DNA of 64,000 bases from positions 31,641-95,640 of the forward strand of contig NZ_BIMD01000016.1 of NCBI RefSeq assembly GCF_004000905.1, given 5' to 3'. Every line of letters starts with the position of its first letter. Within the stretch, counting starts at the first letter, position 1. Under the pieces are notes generated by a model. It was given only the letters and a program-made list of their open reading frames with translations, ran no database searches and was not told the origin of the DNA. Both the position numbers and the translations under genes were made by a program. Positions 27,013 through 35,485 of this stretch are shown here, piece after piece. This stretch comes from Paenibacillus humicus NBRC 102415. GTDB taxonomy: Bacteria; Bacillota; Bacilli; Paenibacillales; Paenibacillaceae.

Positions 27013-27053
27013 AGACCGCGAGAAGGGGAACCAAGTTCCCTTTCTTGCGGTCT
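27013..27053 (-). terminator. Terminator of the sugar ABC operon
   Basis: AGACCGC (27013-27019) with GCGGTCT (27047-27053), extended inward by AGAAGGGGAAC/GTTCCCTTTCT. On the minus strand the stem is followed by TTTTCCC. Confidence 0.65.
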
Positions 27054-27137
27054 CTTTCCCCCATCCGCCAATAATGATGGATGGCTGGCGGAAACGACGG
27101 AGGGATTGCATGTTCTTCTGTTTCCGCCTGATTCCGG

Positions 27138-27962
27138 TTATTTGACAGAACCCGTCATGCCCGCCACGAAATGCTTCTGCATCAGGAAGAAGACGAGCGC
27201 GGTCGGCAAGGTGCCGATGACGATGGCCGTCATGATGACTCCGTAATCCGGAGTATAACCCGAGCCGAGATTGGAGATGAGCAGAGGAATGGTCCGCGTA
27301 TCTTCGGATTGAAGCACGATAAGCGGCCAGAGATAGTTGTTCCAGCTGGACATGAACGTGATGATCGCCGCGGCGGCGTAGGTGGTTCTCATCGTCGGGA
27401 CGAAGATGCGGAAGAACAGCCCCAGCTCGTTCACTCCGTCGATCCTCCCCGCTTCCAGCAGATCGCGCGGGAACATCTTTGTGCTCTGGCGGAAAAAGAA
27501 GATCAGGAAAGCGGTCGTCATCGTCGGCAGCACGACAGCGGCGGCGGTATTGACGCCGATGAAGGGAACGGTACGGGAAACGGCGGCGAACATCCGGTAC
27601 AGCGGCACCATCAGCGCGGCAAAAGGAATCATCATGGACAGCAGCAATATATTGAAGACGATATCCTTCGCTCTGCTGCGGTAGACCTCGAACCCGTATC
27701 CGGCAAGAGAGCCGATGACCAGCGCCAGGAAAGTGGTCGTCAGCGACACTTTGGCGGAGTTGGCGAGCGCGGTCACGACATCGTATTGATCGAACAGATT
27801 CCGCATGTTCGCGATGAGATGGCTGCCTGGCAGCAGCCTCCCTTGCGTCACGTCGACGGATTTATTCGTTGCGCTGACGATCATCCACAAGAACGGGAAT
27901 ACAGAGACGACGGTGGCCGCGATGAGGAAAGCATACGTGAAAGCCCTTCTCGGTTTAACCAT
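27138..27962 (-). CDS. Carbohydrate ABC transporter permease (MalG type)
   Basis: A 274-residue membrane protein with six segments and the EAA-loop motif EAGRIDGVNELGLFFRIFVPTMR at about residues 178-200. The likely start is ATG 27962, which has AGGTGATC just upstream and overlaps the previous gene by eight bases; the longer frame upstream is inside that gene. Second permease of the CUT1-type sugar importer. Confidence 0.9.
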   Translation of the reverse strand: MVKPRRAFTYAFLIAATVVSVFPFLWMIVSATNKSVDVTQGRLLPGSHLIANMRNLFDQYDVVTALANSAKVSLTTTFLALVIGSLAGYGFEVYRSRAKDIVFNILLLSMMIPFAALMVPLYRMFAAVSRTVPFIGVNTAAAVVLPTMTTAFLIFFFRQSTKMFPRDLLEAGRIDGVNELGLFFRIFVPTMRTTYAAAAIITFMSSWNNYLWPLIVLQSEDTRTIPLLISNLGSGYTPDYGVIMTAIVIGTLPTALVFFLMQKHFVAGMTGSVK

Positions 27963-28848
27963 TTCGATCACCTGCCGCTTTGAACTGGATGATGGAGAAA
28001 AGGACAATCAGAGCTACGACCGAATAAGACACCGTTGCCGCGTAGCCGAAGTCCGGCGTGTATTTGAAGGACAAGTTGTAGATGTACTGGGAAATGGTCG
28101 TGGTCGCGTTGCCCGGACCGCCCTTGGTAATATTCATGACCTCGTCGAAGAGCTGAAGCGTCCCGATCGTGGAGGTGATCGAAGTGAACAGGATGATCGG
28201 CTTCAGCAGCGGCACGGTGATGCCGAAGAACTGGCGGACCGGACCTGCTCCGTCGATGCGGGCCGCTTCATAGATCGAGCTGTCCACGTTCTGCAGCGCG
28301 GAGAGGTAGAAAATCATGTTGTACCCGGTCCATCGCCAAGTAATGGCGATGATGATCGTCGCTTTGGCCCAGAATGGGTCCGTCAGCCACCCGATCGGCT
28401 GGGAGACGAGATGGAGCTGGATCAGCGCCGTGTTGACCAGCCCGTCTTGGCCGAACAGGTATTTGAAGATGACGGAATAAGCGACCAGGGAAGTGACGCA
28501 GGGCAGGAAGATCGCCGTGCGGAAAAAACCTCTGAACTTGAGCCCGCTGTCGTTGAGCAGCACGGAAATGAACAAAGCAAGCACAATCATGATCGGAACC
28601 TGGATGATGAGGTAAGTGAATGTGTTCTTCACGGCCGCCAGAAAGGTCGTGTCTCCGAACAAGCGCCTGTAGTTCGCCAAGCCGGCAGCGTGCAGGTTCG
28701 TGCCTTTGCCCGATTTCAAAGACAAGAGGAACGCTTGAATCATGGGATAGAAATAGAAGGCGCAGATCAGCAGCACCGCAACCGAAACAAATATCCAGCC
28801 GATGGCTTGGGATTTCCGCTGCAATCTCGCTCCGGTTCTCGCATTCAT
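27955..28848 (-). CDS. Carbohydrate ABC transporter permease (MalF type)
   Basis: A 297-residue membrane protein with six segments and the EAA-loop motif EAARIDGAGPVRQFFGITVPLL near residue 208. The start ATG 28848 follows AAAGGAG; the sequence then opens MNARTGARLQRKSQ. It forms the channel together with the downstream permease. No ATPase is encoded, as is usual: such importers commonly share an MsmX-type ATPase. Confidence 0.9.
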   Translation of the reverse strand: MNARTGARLQRKSQAIGWIFVSVAVLLICAFYFYPMIQAFLLSLKSGKGTNLHAAGLANYRRLFGDTTFLAAVKNTFTYLIIQVPIMIVLALFISVLLNDSGLKFRGFFRTAIFLPCVTSLVAYSVIFKYLFGQDGLVNTALIQLHLVSQPIGWLTDPFWAKATIIIAITWRWTGYNMIFYLSALQNVDSSIYEAARIDGAGPVRQFFGITVPLLKPIILFTSITSTIGTLQLFDEVMNITKGGPGNATTTISQYIYNLSFKYTPDFGYAATVSYSVVALIVLFSIIQFKAAGDRNG

Positions 28849-28958
28849 GCGGGAGCAGCTCCTTTCTTTTGAGGACGCCAAAATAAGGGTAGAGCGTCCG
28901 GAAGCCGGCCGGGTGTATCCACACCGCCTGCCTTCGGACGCCCAAGATTTCGGAAAGA

Positions 28959-30278
28959 CTATTGGGTTTGCGCTTCCGCTTGCTGCTGAGCGTCCTTCAG
29001 AACAGCGTCAATCGATTTCCCGCTCAAGAAGTTCTGCATTTCCACGATCAGGATATCTTCGATCGCATATGTGCTGGCGCCATAGTTGACGCGCGGGATC
29101 TGATTGGTCCAGTTGGCGAAATCGGCGATGACGGTCTGATTGTTATAGAAGGGATCGGCTTGGGAATAAGCTTCTCCGGAGGCGGCAGGCGCATAGGTTC
29201 CGATGGCGCCGATGTCGGTGATCAGCTTCTGGTACAGCTCCGTGCTGGAGCCGAACGTTTTGGCCATGAAGTCGGCAGCCGCCTCTTTGCCGGGCACGTT
29301 GAGGACATACCACGAGCTGCCTCCGAGGTTCGATGCATTGACGGCGCCCGATTGGCCGGACAGTCTTGGAATCGGCACGACCGCCCATTTGCCGGATTGA
29401 TCTCCTTGCGACTTGATGGAAGCGCTGATCCAGTTGCCGGTCGGCACCGAAGCGACGTCGCCGCTGTTGAAGGCCGCCAGGTATTGGCTCCAATCGGACA
29501 CCGGCTTGACCATGTTGTCCTCGATCATCGTTTTGTACAGCTGGAAGGCTTCCTTGAGAGCCGGATTGCCTTCCAGGTAAGGCTTCTTGCCGTCTTTGTC
29601 CATGTACCAGGAGCCTGCCGTCTGGATCATGGTCCGGACGATTCCCAGGTCGTTGGGATCCAGGGCGAGCATATTTTTGCCGGTCGCCTCTTTCACTTTT
29701 TTGCCGATCTCGATGTACTGGTCCCAGGTGATGTTTTGCAGGTCGGAGGTTTTGTAGCCGGCTTTCTCCAGATAATCCGTCCTGACAAACAGGCCGGTCA
29801 CGCCGGAGTCGAACGGGAGCCCGTAATTTTTGCCGTCGACGCTCGTCGGCCCGATTTTGTACTGGGCGAAGTCGGAGCCTTTGATCGAAGAGGTGAGATC
29901 GAAGAACATGTCCGGGAACGCCTGGAGGAAGCTTTGCGCGCGGTAGTCCTCGATCAGGACGATATTCGGAAGGCCTTTGTTCGAACCCGAGCCGAAGCCG
30001 GTATTCAGCTTCTGGACGATATCGGCCTGGGCATTTTCAATGACGGTGATTTTGGTGTCCGGGTGGTCCTTCGCATACAGTTCCTTCGCGAGCTCCAAAG
30101 CTTTGATGTTGAAGTTCTTGTCCCAGGCCCAGATCGTGATTTCCTTGGATGAGCTTCCGCCGCTCGGCTCGGTTCCGCCTTTATTGGCGCTGGAGCTGTT
30201 GCCGGAGCCGCTGTCGGAGCTGCAAGCGCTTAGGATCAGGAGCAATGCCATGGCTAAAAGCAAGGTTGCTTTTTTCAT
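28959..30278 (-). CDS. Extracellular sugar-binding lipoprotein (ABC importer)
   Basis: A 439-residue solute-binding lipoprotein. The signal peptide MKKATLLLAMALLLILSAC ends in lipobox LSAC, followed by a Ser/Gly/Asn-rich linker and a family 1 extracellular binding fold (EITIWAWDKNFNIKALELAKE, DYRAQSFLQAFPDMF, YGLPFDSGVTGLFVRTD). ATG 30278 has GGGGG nine bases upstream. It captures an oligosaccharide for the two permeases. The sugar cannot be told from sequence. Confidence 0.92.
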   Translation of the reverse strand: MKKATLLLAMALLLILSACSSDSGSGNSSSANKGGTEPSGGSSSKEITIWAWDKNFNIKALELAKELYAKDHPDTKITVIENAQADIVQKLNTGFGSGSNKGLPNIVLIEDYRAQSFLQAFPDMFFDLTSSIKGSDFAQYKIGPTSVDGKNYGLPFDSGVTGLFVRTDYLEKAGYKTSDLQNITWDQYIEIGKKVKEATGKNMLALDPNDLGIVRTMIQTAGSWYMDKDGKKPYLEGNPALKEAFQLYKTMIEDNMVKPVSDWSQYLAAFNSGDVASVPTGNWISASIKSQGDQSGKWAVVPIPRLSGQSGAVNASNLGGSSWYVLNVPGKEAAADFMAKTFGSSTELYQKLITDIGAIGTYAPAASGEAYSQADPFYNNQTVIADFANWTNQIPRVNYGASTYAIEDILIVEMQNFLSGKSIDAVLKDAQQQAEAQTQ

Positions 30279-30448
30279 TCTCGAACCCCCAAAATCATAG
30301 TTTGTAAGCGATTTCCGCCTTGAAGCCATCGTAGCATCCGCGAAAATGAGGGGGTTAGCATTATCTTTATCTCAACCGGTACTTTTATCGCTTTCCTGCA
30401 GATGACAGCCCTTTCATTCCGCACTTTATTTGGAAAGCAGCACGATTT

Positions 30449-32221
30449 TCAGCTTTTTTGAAAAGGAATCCGAATCCGTACCCGCGTCCCTTCTCCCTGC
30501 ACGCTGTGGATGGAGATTCCGTAAGGCTCGCCATAGAGCAGGATCAAGCGGTCGTGGACATTGCTCACCCCTATTCCCGTGAACAGCTGCCGTCTGCTCT
30601 TGGAGCTCTTGGGCCTCGGCCCGCTCATGTCCATGCCGTCTCCGTTGTCGGCGACCTCGCAGGTCAGCGTCTCGCCTTCCCGGGTGATCGTAACGTACAC
30701 ATGACCTTCCGGCTTCGTATTGAAAGCGTGAAAAAAGGCATTTTCGATGAAAGGCTGGATGATGAGCTTCGGCAGAGACGCTTCGCAGCATTCCTCCGAT
30801 ACGAAATACTGCACCCGGATGCGATCGCCGTAACGCACCTGGTTGATGAATACGTAATGCTTGAGATTGTCCAGCTCCTGGCCGACCGTGACGGTCTCGC
30901 TGACGTTGCCTATGGCGTTCTGGAGCAGGGAGATCAGGGCGTTGATCGTTTCCGCCGCCTTCTCCCGGCTTCCCTGCTTCACCATGATTTTAATCGAGGC
31001 CAAAGTATTGTACAGGAAATGGGGATTGATCTGGCGCTGCAGCGCGGCCAGCTCCGCCTGCCTCTGCTTCTGCTGGGTCTGCACGAGCTGCTCCACATAT
31101 TCATGCAGCTCGTCGAGCATGAAGTTGAAGGCTTGGGCCAGCTGCCGGGTTTCATAACTTCCCGACACCTTCACGTAATGATGGAACTCGTACTTCGAAA
31201 TGGTAGAGATCTGTTTGACCAGCCGGGTCAGCGACTTCGTCATTTTGCGGGTGATGAAGAAGACCACGATAAGGGCTCCGGCCACGATGGCCACACAGAT
31301 CAGAAGGATCGACCGGGTATCGATAAGCTGGCCTAGCGCCCACTGCTTGTCGATGAGATTGACGATGTACATGTCATAGAAAGAGAGATCCTGCGCGAGG
31401 ATCAAGTCTTTTTTGCCCATGAATTCCGCTTCCTTGAAGGAAAGTCCCCGCTGCTGGATGTCCACGGCATGCCGGAGCAGATCGGGGGCTTCCTGGCCGA
31501 TGAGAGCCGAATCGTTGCTGGAGATGATGACGCCGGATTTGCTCAGGATCACAACCGAGTTCCCTCTGCTCGTATAGCTGCTGTAGAAGCTTCTCAGCTG
31601 GCTCTCTGGAATCGCTACGTACAAAGACCCGTAGACCTTTCTTGTGGTCCGGTCCATCAGCGCCTTCGCAGCGACAATAAACGGCTTTTGCTCCCCTTTG
31701 TCCGGATCGTAATGGAACTCGTACTGAAGCCGGTCCGGCGCCGACTGGACGCTTTTTGCCAGCGGGCTTGCCTTGAGCTGATCGTCCGTGACGGACCAGA
31801 TGCTGCGGCTGGTGGAGTATGTGCGGCCATTGTTCCCGAGCACGAGGAGATCGACATCGTACGCATCGAGGTTCGAGCTGCTCGGCTTGACCTGCTTGCT
31901 CATGCTGTAGTAGCTCTTGAACAAGGCCGCCGAATCGGCCGTCCCCTCCGTAAGGAACTGCCGTACCGTTCCGCTTTGCTGGATGTTGATGATCGAGGTG
32001 GAGACGGCGTCGTTGAACGATTCGAACCCCGACTTGATCTGGCTGATCACCTTGGCGTTCGTGATGCTGAACGTATCCATGAACAAGCGCTCGGAGATCC
32101 GGATCGTGCTCCACGAGGTCAGAAGGGATACGGATACGATGCTCAGCAGCAGAACGACGAACATTTTCATGAACAAGCCGTGGAACTTCAACCGTTCCAA
32201 TTTCCGCTTCATTGCCTGCAT
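30449..32221 (-). CDS. YesM-type sensor histidine kinase
   Basis: A 590-residue membrane kinase: N-terminal segment FVVLLLSIVSVSLLTSW, a large extracellular sensor (about residues 40-290), a second segment ILLICVAIVAGALIVVFFI, a HAMP region, a coiled coil (VEQLVQTQQKQRQAELAALQ), the His_kinase motif INPHFLYNTLASIK with the phospho-accepting His, and the ATPase domain with IIQPFIENAFFHAF and DNGDGM. ATG 32221 follows AAAGGG. It probably senses carbohydrate outside the cell and phosphorylates the YesN-like regulator encoded six bases upstream of its longest frame. Confidence 0.92.
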   Translation of the reverse strand: MQAMKRKLERLKFHGLFMKMFVVLLLSIVSVSLLTSWSTIRISERLFMDTFSITNAKVISQIKSGFESFNDAVSTSIINIQQSGTVRQFLTEGTADSAALFKSYYSMSKQVKPSSSNLDAYDVDLLVLGNNGRTYSTSRSIWSVTDDQLKASPLAKSVQSAPDRLQYEFHYDPDKGEQKPFIVAAKALMDRTTRKVYGSLYVAIPESQLRSFYSSYTSRGNSVVILSKSGVIISSNDSALIGQEAPDLLRHAVDIQQRGLSFKEAEFMGKKDLILAQDLSFYDMYIVNLIDKQWALGQLIDTRSILLICVAIVAGALIVVFFITRKMTKSLTRLVKQISTISKYEFHHYVKVSGSYETRQLAQAFNFMLDELHEYVEQLVQTQQKQRQAELAALQRQINPHFLYNTLASIKIMVKQGSREKAAETINALISLLQNAIGNVSETVTVGQELDNLKHYVFINQVRYGDRIRVQYFVSEECCEASLPKLIIQPFIENAFFHAFNTKPEGHVYVTITREGETLTCEVADNGDGMDMSGPRPKSSKSRRQLFTGIGVSNVHDRLILLYGEPYGISIHSVQGEGTRVRIRIPFQKS

Positions 32222-32236
32222 GCCGGCCACCCTTTT

Positions 32237-33793
32237 CTATTTCGCATAATGGCGTCGATACTCGCTGGGCGAGAAGCCCGTCGCCTTTTTGAACACTCTG
32301 GAAAAATAGCTGGGATCCGAGTAGCCGACCCTCTCGCTGATTTCGGAAATCGTCGCCTCTCTCTGCCTCAGCTGCTCGGCCGCCTTGTCCGTACGGATCT
32401 TGTTCAGATACTCCGTGAAGCCCTCCTTGTTATGGGAGGCGAAGTAGCTGGACAGGTAGGAAGGATTGAAGTGGAAGTGCTTGGCCATTTCCTTCAGCGT
32501 GAGAGGCTCCGCATAATTTTTCTCGATATATTCGAGCAGCCTCTTCATATTGCCGCCGCCGGGCTGCTCCTGCTGCCCGATGCACAGCTTCGCCTCTTCA
32601 ATGAAGGCATTCAGGCATTCCGCTGCATCCGGGGCGTACAAGGACTCGTTGATCTCGTTGAAGTAGGCGTATTTGACCCGTTCCAGCTCCTTGACATCAT
32701 GCTTCCCATTGACCAGAAGCACCGTAATATTGAACATGATCGCAGTCAGGAACGATTTGAATTCGAACACATCCGTGCCGCAGCATGAGGCCCATGCATC
32801 CACATAATTTTTCAACTCCTCAAAAGCAGCTTCGTAACGGCCGTGCCGGATTTCGTCCGCGAATCGATTCAGCGGGAAAGGGCCCGGCGGGAGCCCGGCA
32901 GCCGGCAGCTCCTCCTCCACGATGACCCTCCGGTCCGGCAAATAAAACCGGCTGTTCAGCCGCTTGGCAAGCTCGCCGTCATATACATCCGCCGTGAGGG
33001 CGATATTGCCGTAGACGCGGCTTAAGGCGAATGCGGCATGCGGGAACTGCTCCTCCGTCAAGCGGGCAACGGCCCGCAGCCACTCGAGTACGCCGGAACT
33101 GCCGCAAGACTCCAAATTGAGCAGCGCCAGGACAGATCCGCTCTTCGGCTCCAGCACGCATGCGGCCGTGTCCGGCAGCAGGCAAGCCAGCATTTCCTCC
33201 ATAATCTTCCGCATTTCTCCTGTCTCGAAACTCGAGGAGGGACGGGTCCTCAGCTCCGCACCCGCCAGGCAAAAATAACGATGAGGAAACATTCCCTCCA
33301 TCGAGGCTTCGTCCAAGTCCGCTCCGCGGCTGCCAAGCAGCCTTTCCACTGCTGCCCGCATGGACAGCTTCTCCGGAGAGGCAAGCTCGGCCCTGGCGAG
33401 CGACGGAATCCGGGCAGCCGTTTTTTTCAAGATGCGCAGCAGCTCGTTCTCCTCCAGCTTCGGCTTCAGGATATAATCGGCGACGCCGCTTTGGAAGGTC
33501 GCTCTCACATAATCGAATTCTCCGAAGCTGCTCAAGATGATGACCTCGATATCCGGATACCGGCTTTTGATTTGCCGTGTAAGCTCCTCTCCGTCCATGA
33601 CAGGCATGACGATATCCGTCAGCACGATATGGGGACGGAGCTTGTCGATGAGCGACAGGGCTTCCTTGCCGTTGGAAGCCTCGCCCGCGATGCGGAATCC
33701 CTCCTGCTCCCAGTTCAGATAATGCTTGATGCCTTGCCTAATCAGCACCTCGTCATCCACCAGCACAATATCGCACCATACTTTTTCTGTCAT
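32237..33793 (-). CDS. YesN-type response regulator with AraC DNA-binding domain
   Basis: A 518-residue regulator. Receiver domain at the N-terminus: DIVLVDDEVLIRQGI, phospho-acceptor Asp in VLTDIVMPVMDG, and the conserved Lys in DYILKPK. The middle is long and unassigned. The AraC-type double helix-turn-helix is at the C-terminus (LTLKEMAKHFHFNPSYLSSYF, TISEISERVGYSDPSYFSRVFKKATGFSPSEYR). ATG 33793 follows GGGGGG. It forms the two-component system with the YesM-like kinase and probably activates the adjacent sugar importer operon. Confidence 0.92.
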   Translation of the reverse strand: MTEKVWCDIVLVDDEVLIRQGIKHYLNWEQEGFRIAGEASNGKEALSLIDKLRPHIVLTDIVMPVMDGEELTRQIKSRYPDIEVIILSSFGEFDYVRATFQSGVADYILKPKLEENELLRILKKTAARIPSLARAELASPEKLSMRAAVERLLGSRGADLDEASMEGMFPHRYFCLAGAELRTRPSSSFETGEMRKIMEEMLACLLPDTAACVLEPKSGSVLALLNLESCGSSGVLEWLRAVARLTEEQFPHAAFALSRVYGNIALTADVYDGELAKRLNSRFYLPDRRVIVEEELPAAGLPPGPFPLNRFADEIRHGRYEAAFEELKNYVDAWASCCGTDVFEFKSFLTAIMFNITVLLVNGKHDVKELERVKYAYFNEINESLYAPDAAECLNAFIEEAKLCIGQQEQPGGGNMKRLLEYIEKNYAEPLTLKEMAKHFHFNPSYLSSYFASHNKEGFTEYLNKIRTDKAAEQLRQREATISEISERVGYSDPSYFSRVFKKATGFSPSEYRRHYAK

Positions 33794-33874
33794 GGTCAGC
33801 CCCCCGAATGATAACGCTGTCATTTTGAAGCTGCCTGCAGCCTTGGCTGCCGCGCCGAGCTACCCTGCTTAAAT

Positions 33875-33928
33875 GAAAAAAACCACCTCCCTCTTTGCGC
33901 AGATCGCAAAGGGGGGAGTTCGTGGTTT
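33875..33928 (-). terminator. Strong terminator-like hairpin upstream of the yesN-like gene
   Basis: On the minus strand AAACCACGAACTCCCCCCTTTGCG (33928-33905) pairs with CGCAAAGAGGGAGGTGGTTT (33899-33880) and is followed by a run of U (33882-33875). No leftward gene ends here, so it lies in the leader of the yesN-like gene or is left from a lost gene. No gene is seen in 33794-34189. Confidence 0.6.
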
Positions 33929-34130
33929 AACCGGCTCCTACCTGTTATGAACTTGATTTCATAGTAGCATTTCGAGGCGCAAATGAAAACGGGGTCCTTT
34001 TTCCCACTTCGATCCGCTTCCAGCTGGGATAGCGTCTGCAAGCCGGTGTGGAGGTCCACTCCTTCTTCCTGCGGCGCAATAGGGCTGAAAAGCCGACTCC
34101 CTATTCCGTTCGTCCGCATCCCTTACAAAG

Positions 34131-34172
34131 AAAAAAGGCTCGTGATCTGCTCTGGGAGCATCTCACGAACCT
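34131..34172 (-). terminator. Terminator downstream of the tRNA-Leu fragment
   Basis: On the minus strand an AGG-TCGTGA...TGCTC / GAGCA...TCACGA-CCT stem (34172 to 34137) ends in six U (34136-34131). It sits where a tRNA terminator should be, directly downstream of the partial tRNA. Confidence 0.75.
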
Positions 34173-34189
34173 GTCGATGATAAAGTGGT

Positions 34190-34240
34190 GCGGTCAAGAG
34201 GACTTGAACCTCCACGTCATTGCTGACACTAGAACCTGAA
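34190..34240 (-). other. Attachment site: 3' part of tRNA-Leu (attR-like)
   Basis: Fifty-one bases identical to the 3' part of tRNA-Leu(CAG) at 13456-13506, ending inside the anticodon loop; the next ten bases match seven of ten. The 5' half of the tRNA is missing. The fragment keeps what looks like its own native terminator on the left, while GC content and gene content change sharply on the right. This is the usual footprint of tyrosine-recombinase integration into a tRNA 3' end. Confidence 0.82.
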
Positions 34241-34503
34241 ACTTGCGCGCTAAAGGGAAGCAAGCGGAAGCTATGTTCCTTTAGAGGAACCAAAAAACCA
34301 CGAAAAGCCTATAAAATCAAGGGGTTTCGGCGTTTCACGCCACCCTTCCCTAGTGCCACAAGGCGTCTCGTAAATTCATCAAAAAGTGACTGAAATTGCA
34401 CGTTTGAGAGAACTCGGAGAGAACGATACTCGAATCAGCCCTGCTCCACTACCATCGACAAATTATAGCGGAGCAAGAAATTAAATACCTTTCTTGTGTA
34501 AGA

Positions 34504-34530
34504 AGCCTAATACAATCGCTTGATTAGGTT
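34504..34530 (-). terminator. Possible terminator of the conflict operon
   Basis: AGCCTAAT (34504-34511) pairs with ATTAGGTT (34523-34530), 47 bases after the last gene of the operon; the U run is weak. The remaining part of 34241-34576 shows no gene that I recognise. Confidence 0.4.
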
Positions 34531-34576
34531 GTTTCCCTAGTTGACGATTCTTATATAAGAACTTTTCACTAAGTAA

Positions 34577-35485
34577 CTACGATTCTTGTATTTTTACGCA
34601 CATATGATAAAGCCGTGTATTTTTACCTGAACGATTATGCGTAGTTGTCATGAATCTTATATCAGAGTATGAATAATCTTTATCAGCATTTGTATCAGAA
34701 GAGACAAGCATTACTGGATATTCACGTGTTTTAACGTAGTTGCAATACCTATCCCAAAAAGACCCAAAATCTTTAACTTTAACATATGACAAACATACAT
34801 TGAATGCATTTCCTGTTGTATCGTAAGAATATATCTTGTCAAGATGAACATCAAGATAATTAGTATTTAAGCTATCCAAATTAAGGGCTTCAATAATAGT
34901 AAAAGGCATTCTATCGTTTTCAACAAAAATATCAATTTCGCCAGATGATTTACCACTAGCAGAACTTCCGCGTCGAGTTTGGTCTTTTATGCGATATCCG
35001 TTTGTCTCCAGTAAATCTGTAATAAAGTCATTACGCTCATCTTCTGTAGTGCTAACGTAAAGCTTACGTGCTTGAAGTTTGATGCAAGCCAAGTAAAGAT
35101 CACGAATAAATAAATCGGTTAGTGACTCTGTATTTTGTGGAGGCTTGAAGAAAATCTCGTTTGTAATATTTATCACTTTTATTGCATAAATATTTTTACC
35201 TTCAATACTAAGTGTACCAAATTCTATTATTGGTTGCTCAGCTAACAAACTGAGTGCCCGTTTAATAGGTTCATCTAATATGAACCCATTACTTATTCCA
35301 TTAATAGAGTAATTATCTGTATTTTTGCTTACCCCGATTACAATGTAGCCATACCCCTCTGTCATGTTTGACAGAGCAGCAATAAACAAAGCCAAATTTT
35401 GCGGTCTGAATTCTACGTTTCTACAAATAAGATTTTTTGAATCAGGGGATTGTAGTAATTGCTTTACTTCATTAATGTCAATCAT
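34577..35485 (-). CDS. AlbA_2-like / nuclease-fold accessory protein of the conflict operon
   Basis: A 302-residue protein, last gene of the five-gene operon, overlapping the GHKL gene by four bases. The N-terminal half (about residues 20-115) fits the AlbA_2 (Schlafen-type) fold: EFRPQ near 25, IAALSNMTEGYGYIVIGVSK at 35-54 and NIYAIKVINI near 98. The C-terminal half has a PD-(D/E)XK-like pattern, GEIDIFVEND at 182-191 and TIIEALNLDS at 196-205. The Lys expected two residues after the Glu is absent (EAL), so catalysis is doubtful. A nucleic-acid binding or effector role is inferred from fold and context. Confidence 0.6.
   Translation of the reverse strand: MIDINEVKQLLQSPDSKNLICRNVEFRPQNLALFIAALSNMTEGYGYIVIGVSKNTDNYSINGISNGFILDEPIKRALSLLAEQPIIEFGTLSIEGKNIYAIKVINITNEIFFKPPQNTESLTDLFIRDLYLACIKLQARKLYVSTTEDERNDFITDLLETNGYRIKDQTRRGSSASGKSSGEIDIFVENDRMPFTIIEALNLDSLNTNYLDVHLDKIYSYDTTGNAFNVCLSYVKVKDFGSFWDRYCNYVKTREYPVMLVSSDTNADKDYSYSDIRFMTTTHNRSGKNTRLYHMCVKIQES

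Noticed and set aside
28962..30152. 396-codon rightward frame opposite the binding protein
   Set aside because: Shadow of a lipoprotein gene with clear signal peptide.
31469..32788. 439-codon rightward frame opposite the two-component genes
   Set aside because: Shadow of the YesM/YesN genes, which carry all expected motifs.
13456..34240. Region between the intact tRNA-Leu and its partial copy as an integrated element
   Set aside because: Both copies point the same way, with the fragment on the 5' side of the intact tRNA. Integration at a tRNA 3' end would place the fragment on the other side. The region also looks chromosomal.
34190..34240. A second functional tRNA-Leu
   Set aside because: The 5' half, D-arm and one side of the acceptor stem are missing.
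34400..34460. tRNA-like 3' end (CGGAGAGAAC...ACTCGAATC)
   Set aside because: It resembles a T-arm plus acceptor only superficially; the stems do not pair.
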